From: JAEUPI01 sp046348365
GTDB taxonomy: Bacteria; Pseudomonadota; Gammaproteobacteria; Burkholderiales; Burkholderiaceae_C
Assembly: GCA_046348365.1 (NCBI GenBank)
Contig: JAXMEL010000003.1
Location: 62,001-126,000, forward strand
DNA length: 64,000 nt
Direction: 5' to 3'
Of the stretch, positions 54,206 to 63,578 are shown one piece after another. Below the pieces are notes generated by a model that saw only the letters and a program-made list of their open reading frames with translations, was not told the DNA's origin and made no database searches. Numbering within the stretch: the stretch's first letter is position 1; each line of letters starts with the position of its first letter. The position numbers and the translations under genes are program-made.

Positions 54206-54912
54206 CGCGCACCCGGCTTCTCGATCCACGCCAGCACATGCGTGCGCAGCAGCGGCATCGCGTTGAACACCGTGTACAGCGACGGATGCACCCGGCAGAC
54301 CGCGCGCGCGAGCGGCGGCGCCAGCGTGACGCGCCGCACCGAGAGGCGGCCTTGCGGAAACAGCTCGCGAATGCGCGCCACCGGCACGCCGCGCACGTCG
54401 CCATTGCGCGGGTTGTTCACCGTGAAGTCGTACCACAGCACGCCGCCGCCGGGCCGCACCCAGCGCCACATGGCCTGCGCCAGCTTCCATTGGAACGGCG
54501 CGTCGAGCAGCGACGAGAACACGGTGGCCTGCATCACGATGTCTTCGCTGTCGTCGGGCAGCTTGGCCTGCAATGCATCGCCTTGCATCAGCGTCACGCC
54601 GGCCGGCAGGCTCTGCATGGCCTGGGCGTAGCGATCGGGCAGCAGCTCGATGCCGGCCAGGTTGCGCGGCTGAAAGCCCAGCCGCAGCAGCTCGAGCAGG
54701 TTGCCGCCGGTGCCGCAGCCCACCTCGAGCACGCGGCGCGACGCGAGATCGCTCCAGCCCAGGTGCGCAAACAGGTGCAGCATCGCGCGCTGGCGCTCCT
54801 GCACGGTCTGCCAGACGTCGGGGTTGAGCAGACTGTAGCGATCGTCGGCGTTGCGGCGCGCATAGCGGTCGGCCACCGCCTGCGGCTCGCGATCGACCGA
54901 GGGTGTGCTCAT
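54202..54912 (-). CDS. Class I SAM-dependent methyltransferase
   Basis: 236-residue methyltransferase with motif I VLEVGCGTGGNLLELLRLGF and the beta-strand GGVLWYDFTVNNPRNGDV. It overlaps both neighbours by 4 bp, a glycosyltransferase upstream and the aminotransferase downstream. It is likely to methylate a sugar or cap a chain; no residue fixes the acceptor. Confidence 0.82.
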   Translation of the reverse strand: MSTPSVDREPQAVADRYARRNADDRYSLLNPDVWQTVQERQRAMLHLFAHLGWSDLASRRVLEVGCGTGGNLLELLRLGFQPRNLAGIELLPDRYAQAMQSLPAGVTLMQGDALQAKLPDDSEDIVMQATVFSSLLDAPFQWKLAQAMWRWVRPGGGVLWYDFTVNNPRNGDVRGVPVARIRELFPQGRLSVRRVTLAPPLARAVCRVHPSLYTVFNAMPLLRTHVLAWIEKPGAR

Positions 54913-56126
54913 GCCTGCAGAGCCTCGACGAACCGCCGCGCCAGCACGGGGTAGCTGTGATGCGCCAGCACGTAGGCGCGGCCGCGCTCGCCCATCGCGC
55001 GGCGCTCGCCGGCACTCAGCGCCGCGAGCCGGCGCAGGCCGTCGGCCACGGCCTGCGGCGACTCCGGCGCCACCGTGAGGCCGCAGCCGGCATCGGCCAC
55101 CGCGTCGTTGCCCGCCTCCACCGAATGCAGCACGGCGCAGCCGGCCATCATGTAGTCCATCAGCTTGTTCGGCGCGATGCCGAAGCGATAGATCGGCACG
55201 CGTTGCCAGCCGATGTAGGCCATGTCCAGTTCGGCCAGGAACGACGGTACCTGGGCCTTGGGGATGGGCGGCAGCAAGCTCACGTGGGCGATTGTCTCCT
55301 GCCGCACGCGCTGCGCCAGGCGCGCGCGCTCGTGCCCGTCGCCCACCAGCACGAAGGCCAGCGGCTCGCCGGCCAGCAGCTTGGCGGCGTCGAGCAGCGT
55401 GTCCAGCGCGTTGGGCAGGCCCATCGAGCCGGCGTAGCCCACCACGATCCGGCCTGCGGCGCGCGCGGCGGCGATGGCCGCACGCACGTCGGCGCGCAGC
55501 GCTTCGGGCGTTCGCTGCCATTCGTCGGGGTCGATGCCGTTGGGCACGATCGCCAGGCGCCGCAGGTCCAGCCCGTGCGCAGCCGCGTGCTCGTGCACGC
55601 AAGGCAGCATCGAGACGACCGCGTCACTGTCGCGATAGGCATCGTCCTCCGCCCTCTGGCACAGGCGGATGAACGGATGCCGAGGCGACATGCCCGAGAG
55701 CTCGATCGGCGACAGCGGCCACAGGTCGTGGATCTCGTAGACGAGCCAGGCACCCGCGCGGCGCGCGATGCGCCGCGCGACCCAGATGTCCATCGGGTAG
55801 GTGCTGGAGGCGATCACCGCGTCGGGCCGGCATTCGCGCAGCAGGCGCGGCGTGTCGCGCCACGCCGCGGCGAGAAAGGCCCAGATGTTCCTCGCCCGCC
55901 CGATGCCGTTGCCCTGGTAACTCGGCGTGGCGTACCAGCGGTAGGCGATGCCGTCGATGCGCTCGTCGCCCGCGGCGGGCTGCACGGTGCGCACGTGCGA
56001 GTGGTCGGCCGCCAGCACCTGCACGGCGTGGCCCATGCGCACCCATTCGCGCGCCAGGTAGTACGGCCGGTACTCCATGCCCAGCGCGGGGCTGCCGGCG
56101 TAGTGGTCGATGTAGAGGATGTTCAC
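54909..56126 (-). CDS. Family GT4 glycosyltransferase, WbuB-like
   Basis: 405-residue GT-B enzyme. N-terminal ILYIDHYAGSPALGMEYRP and the donor-site stretch FGIAPNKLMDYMMAGCAVLH fit the WbuB group of N-acetylaminosugar (FucNAc, QuiNAc) transferases. VVGYAGSMGLPNALDTLLDA is the typical start of the second domain. It likely adds the second sugar after the lipid-linked one. The donor is inferred only. Confidence 0.87.
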   Translation of the reverse strand: MNILYIDHYAGSPALGMEYRPYYLAREWVRMGHAVQVLAADHSHVRTVQPAAGDERIDGIAYRWYATPSYQGNGIGRARNIWAFLAAAWRDTPRLLRECRPDAVIASSTYPMDIWVARRIARRAGAWLVYEIHDLWPLSPIELSGMSPRHPFIRLCQRAEDDAYRDSDAVVSMLPCVHEHAAAHGLDLRRLAIVPNGIDPDEWQRTPEALRADVRAAIAAARAAGRIVVGYAGSMGLPNALDTLLDAAKLLAGEPLAFVLVGDGHERARLAQRVRQETIAHVSLLPPIPKAQVPSFLAELDMAYIGWQRVPIYRFGIAPNKLMDYMMAGCAVLHSVEAGNDAVADAGCGLTVAPESPQAVADGLRRLAALSAGERRAMGERGRAYVLAHHSYPVLARRFVEALQA

Positions 56127-56139
56127 GCCGTGCGGCCCC

Positions 56140-56811
56140 TCATGGCCGTGCGCGCACGACGATCGAGTCGCGCCAGCGCGGCACGAAGTCGGTCATGCGC
56201 GCGGCGAGTGCGCCGCGCCAGGTCGCGTAGTCGCCGTGGCACAGCTCGACCGCAAGCGGCTCGTAGCCGGCGTCGACCAGCACCTTGCACAGCGTGTAGG
56301 GCGTGAACCAGAAGCGGTGGTCGGTGTTGACCAGCTCCGGCCCGGGCAGCGCGTTGCGACAGCGAAAGGCGTTCGGCGTCGCGATCACCAGCTCGCCGAA
56401 GCGGTGGCGGCGCATCGCGCGCAGAAAGCTCACCGGGTCGCCGACATGCTCGATCACGTCGGCCAGCAGGCACACCTCGTAGTCTTGGTCCGGTGCCTCG
56501 TCGGGCAGAAAGACCTCGGCGAAGCCCAGCTCGCGCAGCAGCGCCACGCCTTCGGCATTGGTGTCGACGCCCACGCAGCGCCGCGCCGCGTTCGTCAGGT
56601 TCTGGTGCAGGTACACGCCCAACGCCATCTTCTGCCGCACCAGCGGCAGGTGGTCGCAGCAACCCACGTGCAGCACGCTGCGCCCGCGCGCCAGCTCGAC
56701 CAGGCGGTCGGCGCGGCGCGGCGCGCGGCCGCGGTTGCCGAGCGCGAAGGCATGGCCGTTCGAGAAACGGCGGCCGTGCAGGTAGTCGAGGTCGTCGGGG
56801 CTCGGGTTCAT
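56140..56811 (-). CDS. Class I SAM-dependent methyltransferase
   Basis: 223-residue methyltransferase with an unusual motif I, VLHVGCCDHLPLVRQKMA, and a conserved ADVIEHVGDPVSFLRAM followed by LVIATPNAFRCRNALPG. The DVIEHVxDP pattern is common in methyltransferases of surface-polysaccharide clusters. It overlaps the next gene upstream by 4 bp. The acceptor is unknown. Confidence 0.8.
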   Translation of the reverse strand: MNPSPDDLDYLHGRRFSNGHAFALGNRGRAPRRADRLVELARGRSVLHVGCCDHLPLVRQKMALGVYLHQNLTNAARRCVGVDTNAEGVALLRELGFAEVFLPDEAPDQDYEVCLLADVIEHVGDPVSFLRAMRRHRFGELVIATPNAFRCRNALPGPELVNTDHRFWFTPYTLCKVLVDAGYEPLAVELCHGDYATWRGALAARMTDFVPRWRDSIVVRARP

Positions 56812-58025
56812 CGAGGTTGCAGGGCGGCCAGGCGCGCCGCCAGTTCGGCATGGTTGCGCCGGGCGTCGAAGTCGCGCGCCCAGCGCTGCCACGCGGCCTC
56901 GCGCCTCGCCGCGCGTTCGCGTTCCGGCGCGAGCAGCAGAGCCTGCATCGCGTCGGCAACGCGAGCGCTCGACGCATCGGCCGGCACCAGGGCGCCATTG
57001 TCGCTGCCCACCGCCTCGGCCACGCCGCCGACGTTTGTGGCCACCACCGGGATGCCGTACGCAAGCGCCTCCTGGATCGAGACCGGCAGCCCCTCGCCGT
57101 CGCTCAGCAGCACGAAGGCGTCGACCGGCTGGTTCCGGTAGTGCGCCAGCACCGCCTCGTTGGCCACCTGGCCGGCGAGGTGAGACTTCAGGTTGGCCGG
57201 CGCCTCGCGCAGCGCGGCCTGCACCGCCGGCAGCGTGGGGCCGGCGCCGAAGTGCGTCCACTCGATAGCGGTGTCAGGCATCCGGCGTGCGAGTTCGGCG
57301 AGCGCTGCCGCGCAGCGCTCGACGCGCTTGACCGGCGTGAGGGTGCTGCATGAGACGATGCGCCAGGCGCCATCGGCCGACGCGGCCGCGCGCCGCGCTG
57401 CGGCCGCCACACCGAGGCGCGAGACGACAACGCGTTCGACACCCTTCGCACGCAGGTAGTCGGCGCCCTGCTGCGCGACCGCGATCACCAGCGCCAGCTC
57501 GCGGTAGACCGAGGTCCAGGGCTGGAACGGCGGATCGAAGGCCTCGTCGTACAGCTCGTAGCGGTGCACGCGCGTCGCGGCAGCGGTGCCGTGTCGTGCC
57601 GCCCAGCGCGCGGCCGCCAGCGTCTGCCCGTGGCGCCAGTAGCTGTACAGCAGGGGCGCTTGCAGGTCCGACGCGCGCAGCCAGTCCCATGTCGCAACTG
57701 CGACGGCGGCCCAGCGCCAGACGCGCGCGGCACCGGCCGCACCGCCGATGGCGAGGGCGCGCCGCAGCTCGCGCGCGAAGCCGGGCCAGCGCAGCGCCTG
57801 CAGCATCCAGCGCCAGCGCGCGCGGCGCCAGCGCTGCGCCAGGCCGCGATCGACCGCGCAGCCCGGCGGCAGCGCCAGCTCGTCGCCGTCGTCGTGCAGC
57901 GGCACCACGAGCACCGAGTCGAACGCCGCCGCCAACGCCGGCAGTTCGGGGCCGACGAACATGGTCTCGCCGCCGGTGTGCGTGAACGGATGGTTGGTCG
58001 TGAACAGCACCAGGCGCGCGTTCAT
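56808..58025 (-). CDS. Family GT4 glycosyltransferase
   Basis: 405-residue GT-B enzyme. N-terminal LVLFTTNHPFTHTGGETMFV is an acceptor-domain start; the second domain begins WRIVSCSTLTPVKRVERC, and the donor site is LLSDGEGLPVSIQEALAYG with the E-x7-E pattern. It couples with the flippase upstream and the methyltransferase downstream by 4-bp overlaps. Specificity is unknown. Confidence 0.86.
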   Translation of the reverse strand: MNARLVLFTTNHPFTHTGGETMFVGPELPALAAAFDSVLVVPLHDDGDELALPPGCAVDRGLAQRWRRARWRWMLQALRWPGFARELRRALAIGGAAGAARVWRWAAVAVATWDWLRASDLQAPLLYSYWRHGQTLAAARWAARHGTAAATRVHRYELYDEAFDPPFQPWTSVYRELALVIAVAQQGADYLRAKGVERVVVSRLGVAAAARRAAASADGAWRIVSCSTLTPVKRVERCAAALAELARRMPDTAIEWTHFGAGPTLPAVQAALREAPANLKSHLAGQVANEAVLAHYRNQPVDAFVLLSDGEGLPVSIQEALAYGIPVVATNVGGVAEAVGSDNGALVPADASSARVADAMQALLLAPERERAARREAAWQRWARDFDARRNHAELAARLAALQPR

Positions 58026-59179
58026 CTGGCACTCCGCCGCGCCAGCCACGCACACCGCCACCAGGTGGCCAGCTCGATGGCCAGCAGCGCGAGCGCGAGT
58101 GCGCTCGCAGCCGGCAGGGCGCGCAGCGCGAGCGCCGTCACGGCCACCGCGATCGCCAGCCGCGCAGCCGCCTGCACGCTGAGCTCGAGATACGCCGCGC
58201 GCGCCAGCAGCACCGTGCCCGCCACGCGCGCGGCCACTCCCGCAAGCCCCGCCGGCAGCATCACCGCCAGCGGCACGAGCCAGGCCGACCAGCGCGGCAC
58301 GAGTTGCGCCAGCACCAGCGCCAGCGCGGCCAATGCGAGCAGCGCGACCGCGGCCGCGCGCACCGGCATCGGCCAGCGCGGCAACGCCGGACTGTCGTGG
58401 CGCGCAAGACGGTCGAAGATCAGCGGTGCTGCGTAGCCGGCCGCAGCCGCGAACACCTGGTACACATGCCAGCCGAGCGACGCCGCGCCGACATCGGCCT
58501 TGTCGCCGCCGAGCGCTGCGACCGTGCTGAGCAGGGCCGCGGCCAGCGCGGCGGCGAGCGCGGCCTGCACGGCGCTTTGCAGACTCACCGACCACAGCTC
58601 GCGCCGCGACCAGTCGTCGCGCGTCGGGCGGCCTGCGCTGCGCCAGGCCATCGTCGCGCTCACGATGCCGGCAAGCACCGCCACCGCGAGCAGCAGCCGA
58701 TCGAAGTGCGTGCCCTGCCCGGCCGCGCCCATGGCCAGCACGCCGGCCAGCAGCAGCAACGCGGGCAGCGCGGTGACGATGCCGAACACGACCACGCCGC
58801 GCGTGGGCATCAGCAGCGAGCGCGCGAGCAGATGCGCGGCAGCGAAGGGCAGCGATGCGATCACCAGCGCCGCGAGCGTGTGGCCCTGCCGGGCCAGCAG
58901 CGGCGCAGCCACGAGCGCCAGACCCGCCAGCCCCGCCACCCAGCGCGCGAGCCAACGCAGCAACGCAGCCGCTGCGACGCCGCGGCGGTATTGCAGATGC
59001 AGCAGGGCCTGCGGCAGGCCGACCACTGCGGTCACCGCCGCCACGTCGAACCAGCTCTTCGCAAGGCCGAACTCGCCCTGCGCCGCGAGGCCGAAGCGCC
59101 ACGACACCCACAGCGCCGCCGCCAGCGTGGCTGCCGACCCGGCGGCCTGCCAGATCACCGACCAGTGCGCGGCACGCAT
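58022..59179 (-). CDS. Second polysaccharide flippase-like membrane protein
   Basis: 385-residue polytopic membrane protein with about ten Ala/Leu-rich membrane segments, for example AALVIASLPFAAAHLLARS, LLLAVAVLAGIVSATMA and LLALAALALVLAQLV. Topology and position between a glycosyltransferase and nucleotide-sugar genes fit a Wzx-type flippase, but no strong motif is seen. The sequence is more biased than usual, so homology by eye is weak. Confidence 0.65.
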   Translation of the reverse strand: MRAAHWSVIWQAAGSAATLAAALWVSWRFGLAAQGEFGLAKSWFDVAAVTAVVGLPQALLHLQYRRGVAAAALLRWLARWVAGLAGLALVAAPLLARQGHTLAALVIASLPFAAAHLLARSLLMPTRGVVVFGIVTALPALLLLAGVLAMGAAGQGTHFDRLLLAVAVLAGIVSATMAWRSAGRPTRDDWSRRELWSVSLQSAVQAALAAALAAALLSTVAALGGDKADVGAASLGWHVYQVFAAAAGYAAPLIFDRLARHDSPALPRWPMPVRAAAVALLALAALALVLAQLVPRWSAWLVPLAVMLPAGLAGVAARVAGTVLLARAAYLELSVQAAARLAIAVAVTALALRALPAASALALALLAIELATWWRCAWLARRSAR

Positions 59180-59229
59180 GTCAGTGGCGCATGGCCGCCG
59201 CGAGCCAACGCGTGGGCGGTGGATTCACT

Positions 59230-60318
59230 TCAAGTGCTATGGGCTCGGCGCAGCGCCGCGACCACGCGGTCCTGGTCGGCTTCGCTCAGGTCCGCGCTCA
59301 TCGGCAGGCTGAGCACGCGCGCGGCCAGGCGCTCGCTGACCGGGCACGCGCCGGCCCGCGCGAAACGCGCGTAGGCGATCTGGCGATCGAGCGGCTTGGG
59401 GTAGTGCACCGCCGTCGGGATGCCATCGGCTTTCAGCGCTGCCTGCACCGCGTCGCGGTCGTCGACCATCACGGTGAACTGCGCCCACACCGAGTTGCGG
59501 TCGGGCCGCACCGCGACCTGCTCGATGCCATGCAGCAGCCGCTGGTAGCGCGCGCCGATCGCCGCGCGGCGCTCGAGCTCCCACGCGAAGCGCTCGAGCT
59601 TGGCCAGCAGCACGGCGGCCTGGATCGTGTCGAGGCGGCCGCCGACGCCGAGCCGCGTGTGCTCGTAGCGCCCGCTCTGGCCGTGGACGCGGATCTCGCG
59701 CGCCGCGCGCGCGAGGCGCTCGTCGTCGGTGAACAGCGCACCGCCGTCGCCGTAGCAGCCCAGCGGCTTGCTCGGGAAGAAGCTGGTCGCGCCGAAGGTC
59801 GAGAGGGCGCACGAGCGGCGGCCCTTGTAGACCGCGCCGAAGCTCTGCGCCGCGTCCTCGATCACCGCCAGGCCGTGGCGTGCGGCGATGGCATTGATCT
59901 CGTCGATGTCGGCCACCTGGCCGTACAGGCTGACCGGCATGACGGCGCGCGTGCGCGGCGTGACGAGCGCCTCGACGCGCGACGTGTCGAGGTTGCACGT
60001 GTCGGGCTCGACGTCGGCGAACACCGGCACGCCGCCGGCGAGCACGATCATCTCGGCGGTGGCCGCGAAGGTGAACGCGCTCGTGATCACCTCGTCGCCG
60101 GGCGCGAGGTCGAGCGCCATCAACGCGATCAGCAGTGCCTCGGTGCCGCTGGCCACGGTGATGCAGTGCCGGCTGCCGGTGAACGCGGCCAGCGCCGCCT
60201 CGAGCTCGGCCACTTCGGGGCCGAGGATGTACTGGCCGTGGTCGAGCACGCGCTGGATGCGCGCGGCGATGCTCGGCGCCAGCGCCGCGTACTGCGACTT
60301 CAGGTCGGTGAATTGCAT
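59230..60318 (-). CDS. wbpE: UDP-2-acetamido-3-oxo-glucuronate aminotransferase (WbpE-like)
   Basis: 362-residue PLP aminotransferase of the DegT class. The lysine is Lys184 in SFFPSKPLGCYGDGGAL, which is the WbpE-type context; the protein starts MQFTDLKSQYAAL as in that group. WbpE places an amino group at C3 of UDP-GlcNAc-3-keto-uronate in UDP-2,3-diacetamido-uronate synthesis. It is followed upstream by wbpD- and wbpB-like genes. Substrate is inferred from the trio; WbpA (6-dehydrogenase) is not in this window. Confidence 0.86.
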   Translation of the reverse strand: MQFTDLKSQYAALAPSIAARIQRVLDHGQYILGPEVAELEAALAAFTGSRHCITVASGTEALLIALMALDLAPGDEVITSAFTFAATAEMIVLAGGVPVFADVEPDTCNLDTSRVEALVTPRTRAVMPVSLYGQVADIDEINAIAARHGLAVIEDAAQSFGAVYKGRRSCALSTFGATSFFPSKPLGCYGDGGALFTDDERLARAAREIRVHGQSGRYEHTRLGVGGRLDTIQAAVLLAKLERFAWELERRAAIGARYQRLLHGIEQVAVRPDRNSVWAQFTVMVDDRDAVQAALKADGIPTAVHYPKPLDRQIAYARFARAGACPVSERLAARVLSLPMSADLSEADQDRVVAALRRAHST

Positions 60319-60887
60319 GGTGCGAGTGTGTCGCCGTCGAGGCGGTAGCGTTCGCCGGTGGCCGGGCAGGCGGCCTCGCCGCGGCCGCTGGCGGGCAGTG
60401 CGAGGCGCTCGCCGTGGCGGCTCATCCAGCCGATGCGCCGCGCCGGCACGCCGGCCACGAGCGCGAAATCGGGCACGTCGCGGTTGACCACCGCGCCGGC
60501 AGCCACGAAGGCATGGCGGCCGATCGTCACGCCGCACACGATGGTGCAGTTGGCGCCCAGCGTGGCGCCGCGCCGCACCAGCGTGCGCCGGTATTCGCTC
60601 TTGCGCGGCACCGCCGAGCGCGGGTTGTAGACGTTGGTGAACACCATGCTCGGGCCGCAGAACACGTCGTCTTCGAGGCTCACCGCGTCGTAGACCGACA
60701 CGTTGTTCTGGACCTTCACGTTGTCGCCGATCACCACGTCGTTGCCGACGAACACGCCCTGGCCGAACGAGCAGCCACGCCCGATGCGCGCGCCGGCGCT
60801 GATGTGCACGAAGTGCCAGACGCGGCAGCCGTCGCCGAGCTGCGCGCCCTCATCGACGATGGCCGAGGGGTGGATCGTCACCGCCAC
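60300..60887 (-). CDS. wbpD: Left-handed beta-helix N-acetyltransferase (WbpD-like)
   Basis: 195-residue acyltransferase made of hexapeptide repeats (VDEGAQLGDGCRVWHFVHIS, SFGQGVFVGNDVVIGDN, CTIVCGVTIGRHAFVAAGAV), with the C-terminal tail GWMSRHGERL and CPATGERYRL as in WbpD. WbpD acetylates the 3-amino group of UDP-GlcNAc3N-uronate. The start is GTG. It overlaps wbpE by 19 bp and lies 10 bases after the wbpB-like gene. Confidence 0.88.
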   Translation of the reverse strand: MAVTIHPSAIVDEGAQLGDGCRVWHFVHISAGARIGRGCSFGQGVFVGNDVVIGDNVKVQNNVSVYDAVSLEDDVFCGPSMVFTNVYNPRSAVPRKSEYRRTLVRRGATLGANCTIVCGVTIGRHAFVAAGAVVNRDVPDFALVAGVPARRIGWMSRHGERLALPASGRGEAACPATGERYRLDGDTLAPCNSPT

Positions 60888-60897
60888 GTTCGGCCAC

Positions 60898-61959
60898 TCA
60901 CAGCTGCAGCGGCAGGCTCACGCGCCGGCCGTCGCGCGCCGACAGGTACATCGCGATCAACAGCTCGAGTGCGCGCAGGCCCTCGCGGCCGTCGGTGTCG
61001 GCTTGCGCGTGCCCGCGCAGCGTCTCGATCACGTTGTCGTAGTACAGCGCGTGGCCATGGCCGTAGACCGAGCTGACCTCGTAGCTGGCGCCTGCGACCT
61101 CGCTGTCCATGGCGTGCGGCGCGGCGAATTCCCACTGCTCGATGCGGTTCACCGCCACGCCGCCGATGCGCGCCGTGCCCTTCTCGCCGAGCACGGTGAT
61201 CGAGCCTTCGAGATTCTTCGGGTGCGTGAGCATCGTGACGTTGAGCGTGCCCATCGCGCCGCTGCGCCAGCGCAGCGCGGCCACGCCGGTGTCTTCGACC
61301 TCGATGTCGCGCGCCAGCGTGCCGGTGTAGGCCATCACGCTTTCCACCGGGCCGACGATCCAGTCGAGCAGGTCCACGTAGTGGCTGGCCTGGTTCATGA
61401 ACGCGCCGCCGTCGAACTCCCAGGTGCCGCGCCACGCGGCGCTGTCGTAGTAGCTCTGCGGCCGCGTCCAGAACACGTTCACGGCCACCGCGTAGATGCG
61501 GCCGAAGCGGCCTGCGGTGACCGCGCGCTTGAGCAGCTGCAGCGTGGCGTTGCGGCGGTTCTGCTTGACGACGAAGAGGCGCACGGCCGCGGCGTCGCAG
61601 GCGCGCACCATGTCGAGTCCGTCCTGCCAGCGCGTGGCCATCGGCTTTTCGGTGACCACGTGCAGGCCCGCGGCCGCGCACTCGATGGCCTGCGCGGCAT
61701 GCAAGCCGCTGGGGGTGCACAGCACGACGGCGTCGATGCCGCCTGCGCGCAGCATCGCACCCAGGTCGGCATGACCCTTGGCCTTCGTGCGCTTCACCGC
61801 GGCGGCCAGCGCGGCGGGGTCGGTGTCGCACACGGCGACGAGCGACACGTCACCGCGGTGCTGTTCGATCGCTGCGAAGTGGCTGGCGGCAATGCGCCCG
61901 CAGCCGGCCAACGCCAGGCGGATCGGCCGCCCGACGATGGGCTCGATCAGACGGCTCAT
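60898..61959 (-). CDS. wbpB: Gfo/Idh/MocA-type oxidoreductase (WbpB-like)
   Basis: 353-residue NAD-dependent dehydrogenase with the N-terminal cofactor domain (RLALAGCGRIAASHFAAI) and the family catalytic area VTEKPMATRW. C-terminal GGAFMNQASHYVDLLDWIVG carries the conserved His. WbpB oxidises C3 of UDP-N-acetyl-glucosaminuronate before transamination by WbpE. It is the first gene of the minus-strand block and is divergent from lysS, with a gap of 98 bases. Confidence 0.87.
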   Translation of the reverse strand: MSRLIEPIVGRPIRLALAGCGRIAASHFAAIEQHRGDVSLVAVCDTDPAALAAAVKRTKAKGHADLGAMLRAGGIDAVVLCTPSGLHAAQAIECAAAGLHVVTEKPMATRWQDGLDMVRACDAAAVRLFVVKQNRRNATLQLLKRAVTAGRFGRIYAVAVNVFWTRPQSYYDSAAWRGTWEFDGGAFMNQASHYVDLLDWIVGPVESVMAYTGTLARDIEVEDTGVAALRWRSGAMGTLNVTMLTHPKNLEGSITVLGEKGTARIGGVAVNRIEQWEFAAPHAMDSEVAGASYEVSSVYGHGHALYYDNVIETLRGHAQADTDGREGLRALELLIAMYLSARDGRRVSLPLQL

Positions 61960-62057
61960 GCGCGGGCGCCTCGCATGGCGCGGATTATCCCATCGGGCCG
62001 TCGACGGGCCCGTCGCCCAGCGGCCGCGCGAACGGCGAAACCTACAATCGGCTCCTC
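61960..62057. promoter_or_regulatory. Divergent gap between wbpB-like gene and lysS
   Basis: 98 bases that must hold the promoters of lysS and of the minus-strand polysaccharide block. TACAAT at 62043-62048 fits a -10 box on the plus strand; if used, lysS mRNA from the first ATG would be almost leaderless, and the ATG six codons later would be about 20 bases in. No convincing -35 box is visible. Weak evidence. Confidence 0.3.
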
Positions 62058-63578
62058 ATGCCGCGCCCGACGATCATGACCGACTCCACCGACGACTCCT
62101 CGCTCATCGCCGAGCGCCGCGCCAAGCTCGCGGCGTTGCGCCAGCGCGGCCCCGCCTTCCCCAACGACTTCAAGCCCCGCCACCACGCGGCCGAGCTGCA
62201 GCAGCGCTATGCCGAGATGCCCAACGAGGAGTTGGAGCCGCAGGGCGTGGCGGTGGCCGTGGCCGGCCGCATGATGCTCAAGCGGGTGATGGGCAAGGCG
62301 AGCTTCGCCACGCTGCAGGACGGCTCGTTCGGCAAGACGCACGGCCGCATCCAGCTGCGCGTCACCACCGACGGCGTCGGCGAAGCCGCCTACGCCGACT
62401 TCAAGCACTGGGACCTGGGCGACATCGTCGGCTGCGAAGGCACGCTGATGCGCACCAAGACCGGCGAGCTGACGGTCAAGGCCAGCTCGATCCGCCTGCT
62501 CACCAAGAGCCTGCGGCCGCTGCCCGACAAGTTCCACGGCATGACCGACCAGGAGCAGAAGTACCGCCAGCGCTACGTCGACCTGATGACCGACGAGGCC
62601 TCGCGCGCGCGCTTCGTGGCGCGCAGCAAGGCGGTCAGCTCGATCCGCAACTTCATGGTCGAGCACGGCTTCCTGGAGGTCGAGACGCCGATCCTGCACC
62701 CGATCCCCGGTGGCGCGAACGCCAAGCCTTTCGTCACGCACCACAACACGCTCGACCAGCAGATGTTCCTGCGCGTCGCGCCCGAGCTGTACCTGAAGCG
62801 GCTCGTCGTCGGCGGCTTCGAGCGCGTGTTCGAGATCAACCGCAGCTTCCGCAACGAAGGCATCAGCGTCCGGCACAACCCGGAATTCACGATGATGGAG
62901 TTCTATGCGGCCTACTGGAACCACCACGACCTGATGGACTTCACCGAGGGCGTGCTGCGCCATGCCGCGCGCCAGGCCTCGGGCTCGGCGCTGCTGAGCT
63001 ACGGCGGCCGCACGGTGGACCTCGACAAGCCCTTCGCCCGCCTCACGGTGCGCGATGCGCTGGTGGCGCACGCCGGCCTCACGCCCGAGCAGGCGGCCGA
63101 CGCCAAGGTGCTGCACGAGCGGCTGCGCCACGCCGGCGAGGAGCCGCCGACGCACTGGGGCCTGGCCGAGCTGCAGTTCGGCCTGTTCGAGGCGGTGGTG
63201 GAAGAAAAGCTCTGGGACCCTACCTTCATCATCGAGTACCCGGTGGAGGTGTCGCCGCTGGCGCGCGCCAGCGACGGCAACCCCGCGATCACCGAGCGCT
63301 TCGAGCTGTTCATCACCGGCCGCGAATTCGGCAACGGCTTCTCGGAGCTCAACGACGCCGAGGACCAGGCCGAGCGCTTCCTCGCGCAGGCCAAGGCCAA
63401 GGAGGCCGGTGACGAGGAGGCGATGTACTACGACGCCGATTTCATCCGCGCGCTCGAATACGGCATGCCGCCCACCGGCGGCTGCGGCGTCGGCATCGAC
63501 CGGCTGGTGATGCTGCTGACCGACAGCCCGAGCATCCGCGATGTGATCCTCTTCCCGGCCTTGCGCCGGGAATCGTGA
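62058..63578 (+). CDS. lysS: Lysyl-tRNA synthetase, class II
   Basis: Charges tRNA-Lys. The 506-residue protein has the N-terminal anticodon-binding OB domain (VAVAGRMMLKRVMGKASF), class II motif 2 (FERVFEINRSFRNEG, RHNPEFTMMEFY) and motif 3 (GVGIDRLVMLLTDS). It ends LFPALRRES; the last codons form the first copy of the 29-bp hairpin repeat that follows. An ATG six codons later is an alternative start. Confidence 0.97.
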   Translation: MPRPTIMTDSTDDSSLIAERRAKLAALRQRGPAFPNDFKPRHHAAELQQRYAEMPNEELEPQGVAVAVAGRMMLKRVMGKASFATLQDGSFGKTHGRIQLRVTTDGVGEAAYADFKHWDLGDIVGCEGTLMRTKTGELTVKASSIRLLTKSLRPLPDKFHGMTDQEQKYRQRYVDLMTDEASRARFVARSKAVSSIRNFMVEHGFLEVETPILHPIPGGANAKPFVTHHNTLDQQMFLRVAPELYLKRLVVGGFERVFEINRSFRNEGISVRHNPEFTMMEFYAAYWNHHDLMDFTEGVLRHAARQASGSALLSYGGRTVDLDKPFARLTVRDALVAHAGLTPEQAADAKVLHERLRHAGEEPPTHWGLAELQFGLFEAVVEEKLWDPTFIIEYPVEVSPLARASDGNPAITERFELFITGREFGNGFSELNDAEDQAERFLAQAKAKEAGDEEAMYYDADFIRALEYGMPPTGGCGVGIDRLVMLLTDSPSIRDVILFPALRRES

